Shown here piece after piece: positions 24,301-34,855 of a stretch of 64,000 nt of DNA. Position 1 is the first letter of the stretch; every line of letters begins with the position of its first letter. The notes beneath the pieces are model-generated. The model was not told the origin of the DNA and searched no databases. It saw only the letters and a list, made by a program, of their open reading frames with translations. This stretch comes from Bimuria novae-zelandiae CBS 107.79 (taxonomy: Eukaryota; Ascomycota; Dothideomycetes; Pleosporales; Didymosphaeriaceae): contig ML976762.1 in NCBI GenBank assembly GCA_010015655.1, positions 1 to 64,000 of the forward strand, in the 5' to 3' direction. A program made the translations under genes and the position numbers.

Positions 24301-24569
24301 TACTACCTAACACTATATAACTATAATATTATAATACGGACTCTCTTTTTGTGCAAAACTCCTTTTGTCTGCTGTCTAAAAGCAACTGGGGGAGGCGCAA
24401 AGCCTACTAACAGAATAGTAGCATTTAGGATAGGGGCTGTGGCATATGGGATAGAAATAGTGGCATGTGGGATATTTTACGAGCTAACGTCACGTGTGTG
24501 GTAGTGTATCTGAAACAGTGGTAGATGGGAAATTATTACGCCAAGCAGTGGCATGTTTGAAATTTGCCG
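21351..24569 (-). mobile_element. Mutator-like element (MULE) with long inverted repeats
   Basis: Terminal inverted repeats of roughly 200 bp start CGGCAAATTTCAAACATGCC at both ends. The outer 80 bp are essentially identical and the inner parts diverge. A perfect 10-bp target duplication, GTTTTGTTAG, lies at 21341-21350 and 24570-24579. Long inverted repeats and a 9-11-bp duplication are the MULE signature. The single gene inside runs on the minus strand and is degraded. Confidence 0.9.
22300..24153 (-). pseudogene. MULE transposase, broken
   Basis: The minus-strand remnant begins near 24,153 (TLFVGQTFALIDKAKESVLH, then FHAICR and RCKFF), resembling the FAR1-like N-terminal zinc domain of MULE proteins. 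The middle reads LAENVRNEFKRKVEKIFRAA and YLDQIN, then YATSYAPL with FGQTCSNI, the conserved region after the DDE core. Near 22,600-22,670 a SWIM-type zinc finger is visible (CSCLAFQDY then RHAIAVC, with some Cys changed). It ends in a Lys/Arg-rich tail (RKRIKRRTRE-like, about 22,390). TAG/TAA codons interrupt every domain. Confidence 0.75.
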
Positions 24570-24996
24570 GTTTTGTTAGGATCTGAACATGTATGGGACG
24601 CGGAGGACCAACAGGCCCTCAGCGGGGGTGACACTTGGTGGGGTTGCGCAACCGAGATCACGTGATGTACCATCCAGCCAAGACCTACCAGCCATGGATG
24701 GCAACACCAGCCATGGATGGCAACGAGACCTTGGATGGTACAGAAATCCTTATGTATATAGGAACGCGAGGGTAGACTTCTATCATTATGTTTAACCTAT
24801 TTATCAATCTATCGTTTGGATCTGAATAAGCAACCTTGTTGATTTGATTATGCTATACCCACCTTCGATACTAACACCCCAGTGACAAGCGCAAGCTATC
24901 ACTACGACCCTCTCCCGTCCTACTACAGTATTCCTGCCCGAGAACCAACCTTAGCCCCTTAGGGACTAGCTACCCCTTTGGGATCTTAACAGGTTT

Positions 24997-25229
24997 CTCG
25001 TACTTACTATAAGCATTCTAATTTAAATTTTTTTTAAACTAGAGTGCCTAGCACTATTATAGAGGCCATAAAGACTTTTAATTTCCTCGTAATTACCGCG
25101 CCATATAGATATTTCCGTATAGGTTTTTGTGCCACACGTATACCGTATCTAGGTCTTGTTAGTGTATTTTAGTGCTTAACATCTAGGCGATATATCGATA
25201 ATTCTTCTAAGTTTTGGTTCCTGGTCTTC
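24997..25229. other. Last AT-rich stretch of the TE island
   Basis: No gene. TpA-rich sequence fades out over this segment. Rightward of about 25,200 the composition is that of ordinary gene-rich DNA. Confidence 0.5.
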
Positions 25230-25264
25230 TACATAACTCTCTTTATGGGTGCTTGGAGAAACAC

Positions 25265-25850
25265 AGTGTCCGACGCCAACATAAGCATGCTGCGCAGGTT
25301 TTTTTATCTCCCGCCTCTGCTCCGCCACATCATTACCGTCAATCACGTTTTTCGTCCACCACGCACACAACATGTGTCACAATCTTCGTAATTTTGGTGC
25401 TTATCCTCTAGAAGACTATGCCCTTTTGCTTCACCCTCTTTGTATCAACCTCTCCTCGCCACATGCGGATTCTCTAGCCAGTCTTTTGGAAACCCACAGA
25501 GCCCAATGGCAACACAAGAAGGCCTCGTAAATGTTTATCTCTCGCATCTGCACTGCCACATCGTCCTCCTAGATTGGTGTTTTTCGTCCGCCACGCATAC
25601 GCCACATATATAGGTCGTTGATAGATTCTGTTGCTCACCCTCCCCGCCACATGCGCTTGTGTGCCTTCGCTTTGGAAGCCCAGAGTGTCCGACGCCAACA
25701 TAGGAAAGCCTCACAGACGTTTCATCTCTAGCTGCTCCTCCAGCACATTGTCGTCGTTATCAGCACTTTTTCGTCCCTGACACGCACACCCACATACGAC
25801 TCTCGTTGTCCAATTTTTGGTGCTCAGGCTCCAGACGACATGGGACTCGA
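25265..25850. repeat. Diverged tandem repeat, three units of about 233 and 187 bp
   Basis: Three anchors recur in the same order. AGTGTCCGACGCCAACATA is at 25265-25283 and 25684-25702, with a diverged copy (AGAGCCCAATGGCAACACA) at 25498. TTTTCGTCC followed by CACGCA-type sequence is near 25348, 25581 and 25768. A TGGTGCTTATCC / TTGCTCACCC / TGGTGCTCAGGC motif is near 25397, 25630 and 25818. Spacing is 233 then about 187 bp for all three anchors, so these are real tandem units with an internal deletion in the last. No ORF explains them. Confidence 0.75.
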
Positions 25851-26414
25851 GATGGTTGTTTTTTTTATCCTCTTCTGCCCACTACATCACGTCGAATTGC
25901 ATGCATTTCGTTGACCAGGCGGGGCACTACATAATACGAATTCCAGTCGTATTTGTTCCACCACTTCCGCACCGCATGCTACAACGCGTACCGCATTTTA
26001 GTGCTCCCAGCGCACCACATTCGGCGATATCTTGCTCTTTTTTTGTGAGTCCAAGGACTCAAAAAACCTGTGGCAGGAGTAAAGCAAGGCCACTGAGAGG
26101 GCGTATATACGCCGTTCAGACAGTGGGAACCCGTCGTGGTGAACCGGAGCTAGCGATGATGACGTTTATCACACACTCCCAGTCGACCACGAGCCTACTT
26201 CTACAAACAAATAGCGAAGGGAAACACTCGCATTGCATGAAGAACCTTAACATTGTACATGACAGATCCTCACAGACCGGTATTTACCCCTCTTTCGCAC
26301 GTACCCATGCAGTCAAGGTTACAGATTGCAAATACGCTAACACCACTGAATCTAGTGTATACAAGAATGCCTCACCTCTACCACGTACAATTTCTTCTCC
26401 TGTCATGAAATGCC
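25851..26414. other. No supported gene; 3' flank of atg27
   Basis: A long plus-strand frame crosses this stretch (25817-26512), but it has no ATG at its start, overlaps the tandem repeat and the antisense of the Atg27 C-terminus, and shows no domain. Weak further copies of the upstream repeat may extend to about 26,050. Confidence 0.4.
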
Positions 26415-27621
26415 TTAGACAGCGCTGTACCCGCCCCTACTCCCGGGGCCCTGTACCGCGTTCACAACCTTGCGGCCCATGTCCTTCACAATGTAAGGGA
26501 TATCGCGAATAGTATCGCCATGGGGAAGGAGGTCCCATCCGCGGGCGCCGTAGCGGTTGTAGTTGAGCCAGGAGCCGAAGATGAGGTATGCGGCGGTCGC
26601 GAGGAAGAGACTAAAACTCCAGTTAGCGACTTAGTTCTCAAACACGACAAAGGGCTCTAGAGAGAGGAGACTCACATGATGATGAACCAAGTGAAAAAGC
26701 CCCAATGGCTGCTGCCACCGTCCGGCGCCGGCGCATTCTCACACGCATACTTCGTCCGCCATTCCAGCCTCAATGTCCTGGCCTTCTTGTCCTTGCCGAC
26801 ATTCTCTATGTCGTAGCCGCAGAACCGCAAGCTCGCGTCGCTGTTCTCGCACTTGCCCTTGGTTTCTCCGTCACGTCGGCTCAACCTCTCCTCCTTCTTG
26901 TCGCCGTCTCCACTCTTGTCTCCGTTTTTGTCCCCGTCCTTATCGCCGTCCTTGTCTCCGTCCTTGTCTTCACCATCTTTGCCATCATCCGCAGCATCTT
27001 TGTCATCCTTTTCTATGCCTTCATCACCCTCACGTTCTGCGTCGCATACAAATTCAATGATAGCGCGCTGGTCCATCCCTTTCTTGTCCTCGAAAGGAAA
27101 ACGGCCACCGTGCAATTCCATCCGTACGCCCTCCTTCGAGACATCCGAATTTGATGGTGAGTCTTGCAGAAGCTCGAACTTTGGGTCCAGCACATACTTA
27201 AGGCCGCTATGTAACGCGTAAGTACCGGCGATGTCGATCGGGACAATACTGTCGTTTTTGGACCCCATGAGGTCGTGTTCCGTGCGGACACCGCAAACTA
27301 TAGCCAAGTCAGCTCGCCAGGGTCGTTTTCCACGCCGAGCGAGTGCATTCACACACCTCTCGCTCCGTCATGACACCACTCGTCCTTCGGCACGCCTTTA
27401 TCCCGGTGTAGTTTGTTGCAAACGTCCAGCGTGAAATTAAACCGGTACTCAGAGTCCATGCCATCCGAGTGGGTCCAATGCACCACGCGCGGCCCGCCCA
27501 GCTTCTCAAAGTTGAAGCGCTGGCCCTTGGTGTAGATGTTGTTACATTCGAAGGAGGCTAACGAAGAAGGCAGTAGCGCTAGTGCGGCGAGCAGAACTTG
27601 TGAGGTCCGTGGAGGATACAT
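26415..27621 (-). CDS. atg27: Autophagy-related protein Atg27
   Basis: Three exons: 27357-27621, 26676-27297 and 26415-26610, with introns of 59 and 65 bp, give 360 residues. Atg27 is a single-pass membrane protein of the Golgi/endosome/vacuole and Atg9 vesicles, needed for normal Atg9 trafficking in autophagy. A signal peptide (VLLAALALLPSSLAS) is followed by a lumenal Cys-containing domain of the mannose-6-phosphate-receptor-like type (FECNNIY, CNKLHRD, VCGVR, RFCGYDIE). One transmembrane helix spans about residues 289-308 (FFTWFIII / LFLATAAYLIF, across the second intron). The cytosolic tail ends in YSAV, the same C-terminal sorting motif known from yeast Atg27. Unusual is an acidic Asp-Lys-Gly repeat (about residues 199-223) inserted in the lumenal domain. 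Confidence 0.93.
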
Positions 27622-29395
27622 GATGGATGGGTGCAGCCTTCGGGGCTATGTTGAGTGTTGATCGATAGAAGGACTCGAACAACCAGGATATGTGGGGGTG
27701 ATGGAGCCTTCGGAGGGGTCGTGGCTCGTGTGTAGATAACCGTCGAAGATCGGTGAAGGTCGAGGTTTAACGGCGGATGCGGATAGGAGGTATGCGAACA
27801 GGTTGCGTGGGTGTGGATGCGGCTTTCTCTGATGAACTCCGCAAGTCCGTAGCGAGATATGGAAGCTGGAGATTCAACGAGGCACGTGAAATAGCGGGCG
27901 TGACAGTAGCACGTGGGTAGGCGTGGGTAGGCGTTGTCGTGGGTCGTGACAGAATGACAAGCTGTAGAAGCTACGAGTAAGCACATGGTTCCGTCATCAG
28001 CTCCGTGCACGTGGAGACGCCAAGTCTCCAGCCACGACCACTAGCCACAGTTATCTAACGGTGCTCTACTAAATCTCAACTTCCACCAGCGGCCAGTCGA
28101 TCTCGAACAACATCCTTCGTCCTTCACAAACAATGAGGGCGTCTGTTCTGCGAAACTCTTTCTTATACGTATAACTCGCGCATTACAAACACAGCGCTTG
28201 ATTCTTCCAACCCCACCGCCTAAAAATATCTTCCCCACACCTAGCCCCGCCGGAGATTGCCCACCTCGTCCCTCAGCTCACATCCCACCCTACCTCTCAT
28301 GTTTCACTCTCAAAATCTTCCGAAATGACGACCATTCCATGGTTCGGCTCTCCTGCGCGCCTGTAAAACATACGCACGGTCTACCTCTGAGGTTCCTTCA
28401 ACGCCCAGACCCGAGCACAACAGTCGCGTCCCACGTCCCTCTCCCACGCCCAAATCCCACACTCAAATTCTCCGATCAGCTAAACTGCCCTAGCTTTGCA
28501 TATCAAACACCTATATCTCCCAAAATACATTGTGGGATATTCTCCGCGCGGAGCTTCGCCTGGTCATGGTACCATGGTAACGGGAATGCTGTAGACGAAC
28601 GTTGCCAAACGTTGCCAAGACATCCTTAACATTCCATACATGTCCCAAAATAACCATGAGCGCAGGTTCTCCGCCACGAGGTTCCCTGGACCCATGGTAG
28701 TAGATCTTCTTCACGTCAATGCTGATGCCACTACTTCAGTCTCCAGGCAAACCACTGCTTCTCGAAATAACTTCAAACATTCCATGCCCGGGTGAAGTGC
28801 ATCACGGCATTCGAGCAAATTGGGACAATGGTATTCCGCGCGGAAGTTGTAAATTGATGCTACACCTATCTGATGCTGCAATAACCCTGGAAAGAAAACG
28901 CCTCTAATGCCATAACCATCGCTATGCTGAACGAAAGACAATGCTATGTTATGCTGAAACAAAAACGAAAAAAAGAAACTCGTGACGGTACCAAAAGAGT
29001 GACTGGATCCGCCGCCCTCAATCCCGGGTTGCCTGTCGGTGATCAGTCTCAAAGCGCCGATCTCTCGAGCAAACAAGGCCTGAAAAAAACCAAAAATAGA
29101 TGGAAAACTCCGCACAATGTAGCTGAAAACAGAACGCCCGTGTAAATGCTCAAAAACAGAGAAAAACGCGGTGAAAAAGGAAGAGGGGGGGTTGAAGGGA
29201 CAAGGAAATTCGTGCCATCGTGTCGACAACCATGGGAGTCGCGAGACCCGTGCCGTTGTACAATCTAAACCGTAACCATGCAGTATGTGTCGTCTAAGCT
29301 GCTGTAATCTTGAGCAAGGAAAATTGTTTTAGATGCCATGGAAATGCTGAAGCGGACCTAGGAAAGTCGTTTCGGAAGGAGAAAAGTCGCTGCAC
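27622..29395. other. Intergenic region upstream of atg27
   Basis: No supported gene. Short frames on both strands (for example 28711-29229 minus and 28198-28629 plus) lack recognisable domains and convincing starts. A short tandem repeat, GTGGGTAGGC repeated twice, is at about 27,913-27,935. The first 400 bases probably hold the atg27 promoter and leader. Confidence 0.4.
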
Positions 29396-29941
29396 TTATT
29401 TGCCCGATCCGCCCTTGCCGCCCTGTCCAGCGTTCGCAGGCGCAGGGTACGGGAACGGGGCATAAGGGAGCTGGGGAGGGTTGGAGCCGGAGGAGGTGTT
29501 GTTGGGAGCAGACATGGTTGGAGAGTGGGGTTGCGATTGTGCGCGTGAAGTGGAAGAGGGGCGTGTGTACGGGTGGAAGACTCTGCGGGGAGAGTGCGAA
29601 GAGCTGGTGCGCGGGAGGTGGCGGGCGACCTGGAGGGGACGGCCTTGTCGAGGGTCCGAGGAGTCTGCCGGTGAAGCCGAGGTTGCGCGAGCAGTGCGAG
29701 GGTCGTGGATGAGGACTAAAGGAGGTATGGTTCGGGGGTTCGAAGTGATGGATCTCCGGTCTAGAACAAGGATGGGAGGTGTCGATCGAGAATGTGGTCC
29801 AGCGGTGGGTTGAGGAGTTTCCTCAGATTGAGAGGTGCTTGTAGTTGGGACTTGTTGAGGAAGAGTAACTGGTACTTCTGAAGACGAACGCTCTGTCTGG
29901 GAGTTTGATGGGCTGGGACTATTTGTAGGGCTATTGCTCAT
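29396..29941 (-). CDS. Ser/Pro/Thr-rich hypothetical protein
   Basis: An open minus-strand frame ends with TGA-free C-terminal sequence NAGQGGKGGSGK and a TAA at 29396. The first in-frame ATG is at 29941 (MSNSPTNSPSPSNSQTERS), giving 181 residues. The frame is open further upstream to about 30,085 without an ATG, so an upstream exon is possible. The product is low-complexity, rich in Ser, Pro, Thr and Arg, with no helix, membrane segment or known domain; it looks intrinsically disordered. A coding frame this long in GC-rich sequence could be chance. The absence of stops over 690 bases and a coherent compositional bias favour a gene. Confidence 0.45.
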   Translation of the reverse strand: MSNSPTNSPSPSNSQTERSSSEVPVTLPQQVPTTSTSQSEETPQPTAGPHSRSTPPILVLDRRSITSNPRTIPPLVLIHDPRTARATSASPADSSDPRQGRPLQVARHLPRTSSSHSPRRVFHPYTRPSSTSRAQSQPHSPTMSAPNNTSSGSNPPQLPYAPFPYPAPANAGQGGKGGSGK

Positions 29942-32083
29942 ATGCTGATAGTCCTGTTTCCGTTGTTCTGATGTTGTTGTGCTGGTTTCGTTGTTCGAAT
30001 TGGAGTCGGCGAGCCGAAGAATGGAAGGTTGTTGTGTTGATGGAGAGGTGTTGTTGTTTGATGGAGACCAGATACTGATGCTCAACAGATGTTATATACA
30101 CCCGTTCCCCCAAACGGCCCCCGAGAAAGTTCGGATGTTCCAGATATTCAAGATCACGAAGCTGATGACTGGTAGTACAATAAGGCTCTGATCATGAGTA
30201 GGTTACAACCGGATGACCTTCTCCGTCGAAAGTAATCGTGAGATATGCACGCTCGCGCGCACGTTCTGGTGCGATGGAGCGGACCGTTTCCTTCCTAGAG
30301 GCCCACACCCTGGTATTCTCAGCGAACTGTGGTGAGGCGCAGAACGTTTTCCGGTCACTTGGAATGCGGAGGTTCCGGGAAATTGGGCGGAGAACGTGCG
30401 AGTACGCCTTTTTTAGAGTTTGGCTTCCTGTATAGGGCCGCTAGGGCTAAGAGTGGCCCGTGCGAGAGTGAATCCGGGTTGTAGGTTACTGTATGGCGGC
30501 TGTCGTCAGATGCTTGTTTTTTGAGCCGCATTCAAAATGACCGGTTGCTGGCGCAATGGCATATGCACAGGGGCCAAACGACCCAGTAAGAAGATGTTCG
30601 CTGATGTAAAAAACTGGATATGCTCAATTGCAATCAAATCCTGTGTAGCATGAGGGTGTAGAAACCTTACCATGCTGGTGTTATACGGCATCATATTATT
30701 CCACATGATTCTCCCCAATTGGACTTGAAGAATTTGAATTTGTCGCAGTTCTGGTCAGCAATTGAAATCGGCATCACGATCTTGGCTGGTGCACGACCAC
30801 GTTCAACTAGCCTCGCTAGTTGCGCCTTACCCGTCGGCCCAAATGATCGAGGAGACTCCGCATTGACTTTTCGGCTTTTGCCGAGCTGGAGATGGTCCAC
30901 ACCGTGCCCAAGATGTGTGAATCAATCAATCAATCTTCGATTGTCCGTCGTTGCAATGCTCTCCATCATCGTCCGAAGCATCCAAGTGCACGGTCTAAAC
31001 AGCTAAAAGCATCTAATATTAGCTTGAAAAAACACGAGGTGAGGTTCTGATCTAGGGTGTTACTCAGCTATCGCCAATCCTTGGATGGTCCGAGCATCGC
31101 CTCTTCTCCACGTCTATCCCAGCTCGCGTCAAAAACATCCATCAGCTATCCATTGAGGTCATAGGCTCATAGCGTACACACAAACTGAACGCCATTGTCC
31201 CAAATTTGGTCACATTGCGACTTGCGACGATAGGTCTAGCGTCACCTTCGGGGGTTTTGTAAGCGCAAATATCTCGCTTGAGCGATTAGTGAGTGATCTA
31301 GCCGGGGTCCACATCAGCATGCACGCAAGCAAGAGCGAAACTTTTCTGGAAGCTTACCATTTCGGGACAGACCCATGTCTCTCATCTCAGATTGGGCGGT
31401 CCTACTAATTTCCATGCATTTGTTCGAGCGTCGAATCGTCTCCATTGGAGCGGACTTCCAATCAGAGGCTACGTTGGGTCCTATTATGGTCGCGGTGGAG
31501 GCGGTGCACGGTAAGCGAATCTTGACGAATCGTTCGTCTTGTAGGCATGCTTATTGCCCGGAGGGACAGATACTGCAACCATAATTTCCAGAAATGGCGA
31601 GAAGCAGACGTGCAACTGGAGGATGGACGACCGCTCACGAGACCAAGTGAAAGTGACCGCCGTGCGATGACTGACTGTGGGACTAAATTAGCTTCTTTGG
31701 ATTCGCAAAATGAGGGCTAATTAACGGACTTTGGCGAGATATACCATCTGATTATCCCACGCTTACACAACCCAATTGGCACCTTCTACCGCCCACCGAG
31801 GTAGTTCCGCGTTCAACTGTGGTTACGCTACGCAACCCATGGCTTACGCAACCATTTGAACAGGCTTATGTACCCACGCGATTGGAATGTTGCACCCTAT
31901 AGAGGTAGTATTCCATCGAGATCTTCGTAGGATCACTGTGGAGCCATCTGGAAAGTGGGGTATTCAGCAGGTTCAAAAGGCGCACCCACCTTGAAGGCTT
32001 GTGAAGAGTGCGAGCTAGCATTTCTGCAGCATTCCTCACTTCTTTGTACATTTTCGTCGAGCGGAACAATCCCACGAAACAAC
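29942..32083. other. Intergenic, nothing assignable
   Basis: No domain-bearing frame was found on either strand. A CAAT tetranucleotide run (CAATCAATCAATC) lies near 30,920. The last few hundred bases are expected to contain the promoter of the oxidoreductase gene. Confidence 0.4.
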
Positions 32084-33198
32084 ATGATGAACCGTATCGC
32101 TGTCGTCCCAGAAGCAGGCAAGGCCTTGGAGGTTGTGGATGCCAGCATTGTTCATCCCAGTCCAGGTGAAATCTTAATCAAGAACGAAGCCGTCGCGATC
32201 CAGCCGCTTGATGCCAAAATGCTGCACGCTGGCTACGGCGGTGCGGGGGGCATTGGAAGTTATCCAGCGGTACTAGGCACAAGCGGAGCCGGAACCGTTC
32301 AGGAGATAGGAGCGGGTGTGACTGAGCTTGTGGTTGGCGACCGAGTTGTCTTCGACACGAGGGCTCTCGTGAAGCCAGAGACGAACAATCGCGAAGGCAC
32401 CTGGCAACAGTTGGTGACAGTGAGGTCGCAGACGGTCGCGAAGGTGAGGAATCCGGCACTGCCGCATAGCTCTTCTAAACATGATAACAGATCGGAGATG
32501 CATCCTTTGAACAGGCTGTACTGGTGAACTTCCCTCTGCAGACAGCGGTTGCGGCTCTGCACTTATATCTGGGAATGGAGAAGCCTGGAAAAGGCAAAAG
32601 TGAAGAGAAGGTGCTTGTCTGGGGTGCAGGCGGTGCAGTGGGCAGTTATGCTGTTCAATACGCGAAGAGCGTGAGTCCTGCTGTCTGCTGAGCATTACAA
32701 ACGACTGGCTTATTTTTTACCCAGGTTGGATATACTTTGGTTGTCACGGCGTCTGCAAAGGATTCTGCGCGACAAACCCGGCTAGGCGCGTCTGCCATTA
32801 TTGATTATAAAGCTCCCGATGCGGTCGAGCAACTTCGCAAACTTGGACCTTACAAATACTTGTTTTCGGCATCAGGCGATCCCGCTTCGCAAAAGGCACT
32901 GGCATCACTGCTGCCGGACGGAGGACGATTTGCCAGTGTACTGGGGGGTGAGGTCGATTTGCCTTCCAATGTTGAAAGGGTGTACAAGCCCTTCTCGCAA
33001 GCTGCCCAGCTCGACGAGAATTACCAGTGGCGGGATTGGTGGTACAACGAATACCTCCCGGAAGTACTGCAAAACAACCTCGTGGATCCAGTCAGCCACA
33101 CTAAGGTCTCAGGTGGCCTCGGAGCTTTGCAACAGGCGAGTAAGGATGTGTTCGAAGGCAAAGTCCGGGGGAAGGTCATTGTGAACCCCCAAGAATAG
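32084..33198 (+). CDS. Medium-chain dehydrogenase/reductase (zinc-type alcohol dehydrogenase-like)
   Basis: Exons 32084-32443, 32491-32670 and 32725-33198 (introns of 47 and 54 bp) give 337 residues. The N-terminal GroES-like domain reads MMNRIAVVPEAG, PSPGEILIKNEAVAIQPLDAK, LGTSGAGTVQEIGAGVTEL and VGDRVVF. The Rossmann domain carries the nucleotide-binding loop WGAGGAVGSYAVQYAK at about residues 162-178. Cys ligands for catalytic or structural zinc are not evident, which places it with quinone-oxidoreductase/enoyl-reductase-like MDR proteins, probably NADPH-dependent. Such proteins are common in fungi, both free-standing and in secondary-metabolite clusters. No biosynthetic partner gene is next to it here, so the substrate is unknown. 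Start: the first of two adjacent ATGs. Length matches the family (about 340-360). Confidence 0.9.
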
Positions 33199-34029
33199 GC
33201 TGATAACACGGCTCCGGTAAGGACGCAGCCTTGCCCAGCCCGTTCAACCCTGCGACAAGATCAGTCAGCCAATGCCTCAAGACATTCGTTAGAGAAAAAT
33301 GAAGCACTTTCACGATCCATCTCATAAATGACCTTACGATCCAGCCATGCGCGGCGTCAACGGTCTCACAACCATATTCTTAGGTGTTTGATGTCGTCTC
33401 GAGTGACTAGGGCCCCGATCGACGTTAGGATGAAAGAAGGTTTCTGATAGTCCCAGCTCGCCAACGCACAGAATTCGCGCTCGCGTTATGCTTGGTGCAT
33501 GCTCACGTCAGTTGGCAGATCAATGGTACCGCGATGAAGTTGTGCATGCATATGCATTGTCGTGAGGGGTCATTGCATGGCTGGTGCTCGCATGACGAGA
33601 TACATAGATGATGAATGGTGAGCGATGATGATGATGGCTGATGATGTCGCCGAGGTGGAAGCTGCTGTCTCGGCGGTGCCTTCCTTTCCTCCCTCGTAGC
33701 TTTGACGTCAACCACCCAGACTCAACATCAGACTGTTCGAAAGCACCGATGCTAAAAACACAAGCACCTGCACATCTAATGCACCTTATTTATATAAAAG
33801 GCTGCCCGCTGCTTGGACCGCTAGATTGCTTCATAGTGCGCACCGTCGCTGCCTCAGATTACCCACCAAATTCGTCAGACTCAGCTGTTCCATAGGATTT
33901 AGCTTTCACGGATGGAGCGGGTCGCACAACTGTACCTTCCTCTAGTCATTCTCTAACAAGCGTCCGAGAGGACACACGAAGTTCCCAATTCCTGATCCCC
34001 GATCATGTTGGTACTACTAGTTCGAGAGA
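33199..34029. other. Intergenic, nothing assignable
   Basis: Only short unsupported frames. No repeat or RNA gene recognised. Confidence 0.35.
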
Positions 34030-34593
34030 GGATAGCTAGGAGGCTCCAGGGCCACGAGAGAATTCCAGCTCACGACCCAGTACCTCCAACGCATCGCCGA
34101 CCGCCGTGTGACAACGCGAAACCAGAACAATCTCGGCAGGGGGGAGTTGAATCGTGGCTCATCCCTTCCGAGTCGATTACGAGCAGACACCTTGACCGAC
34201 GCGGTGGATAGCGGTGATTTTACAGATAGGTATGAAGAAGAGAAACCACACGTCGGAAGCCTCGATCCACTTCATCTTCCTCGGCAAGACAACGCTTTTA
34301 TCACTAATAGCCACAGATCAACCGATCTTCCCACATCTATACATCAGTCCACCATCCGCAACATAAGCTATCCCGATATCATCGGCAGCCACAAGACGAC
34401 TCTCAACAGCGCCACTAAGCTTCCCATTGGCGCGTTCTCCGGCTACGAATTGGTACCGACAGTGCTAGACACTTCTAAGGAAGCCAACCAGAACTCTCGC
34501 GAGGTCCTCGATGACGAGTGCAATGGTGAAAGTGCCGAGGCCCGTTCTGAGTACGACAAAAACCCGAACAACGTCGCAGGCGGGTTGGGGTGA
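34030..34593 (+). CDS. Doubtful hypothetical ORF
   Basis: A plus-strand frame is open from just after a TAG near 34,030 to a TGA at 34,591-34,593 (about 188 codons; ends NNVAGGLG). It has no ATG in its first part, so it would need an upstream exon. The putative product is polar, without helices, membrane segments or a recognisable domain. It ends 28 bp before the 14-bp triplicate at 34621. It could be the terminal exon of a small gene or a chance frame. Confidence 0.25.
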
Positions 34594-34620
34594 CCGTCAA
34601 TAACTCAGAAGGTTTCGGAC

Positions 34621-34662
34621 GGCGCAAAGCAGACGGCGCAAAGCAGACGGCGCAAAGCAGAC
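34621..34662. repeat. Perfect 14-bp tandem triplicate
   Basis: Three exact head-to-tail copies of GGCGCAAAGCAGAC occupy 34621-34634, 34635-34648 and 34649-34662, between the doubtful ORF and the PAC4-like gene. Confidence 0.95.
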
Positions 34663-34855
34663 CGCGATAGAGTCCAAAAACCATAGGTCACGGTATCAAT
34701 CGGAGACATTACTCTTAACGATGACTTCTTGCTGTCATTCCGCGCGCCTTGAGCTCGCTCCGTGATCGCGTCGCGTTCATCGTCCCTCCAAGGCATTATG
34801 CCTTCCAGGCGCACCGCATTCGTCGCATCGCCTTGTATACGCTCCTTCCATACCA

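Larger units (their letters stand above)
21345..24991. mobile_element. Solo LTR (about 418 bp) split by a MULE
   Basis: The LTR starts TGTTAG at 21345-21350, is interrupted by the MULE, and continues from 24580 to 24991. Its ends are inverted copies: TGTTAGGATC and GATCTTAACA, with one C-to-T difference. A 5-bp target duplication GGTTT flanks it at 21340-21344 and 24992-24996. No internal retrotransposon sequence is present, so it is a recombination-derived solo LTR. Its body contains a TATGTATATAGG element and a doublet of a 19-bp unit (24688-24706 and 24707-24725, core CCATGGATGG). It is much less RIP-affected than its surroundings. Confidence 0.85.

Noticed and set aside
1..25200. CRISPR array or bacterial-type defence system
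   Set aside because: Repeats here are LTRs, inverted termini and RIP-degraded ORFs of fungal transposons. No regularly spaced short repeats with unique spacers.
25817..26512. 231-codon plus-strand frame
   Set aside because: Begins with TTG, overlaps the tandem repeat and is antisense to the Atg27 last exon. No domain.
27579..28010. 143-codon minus-strand frame upstream of atg27
   Set aside because: Overlaps the Atg27 start in another frame, is low-complexity, and has no domain.
28711..29229. 172-codon minus-strand frame
   Set aside because: Unusually Phe/His-rich, with a biased composition typical of a chance frame. No family and no splicing logic.
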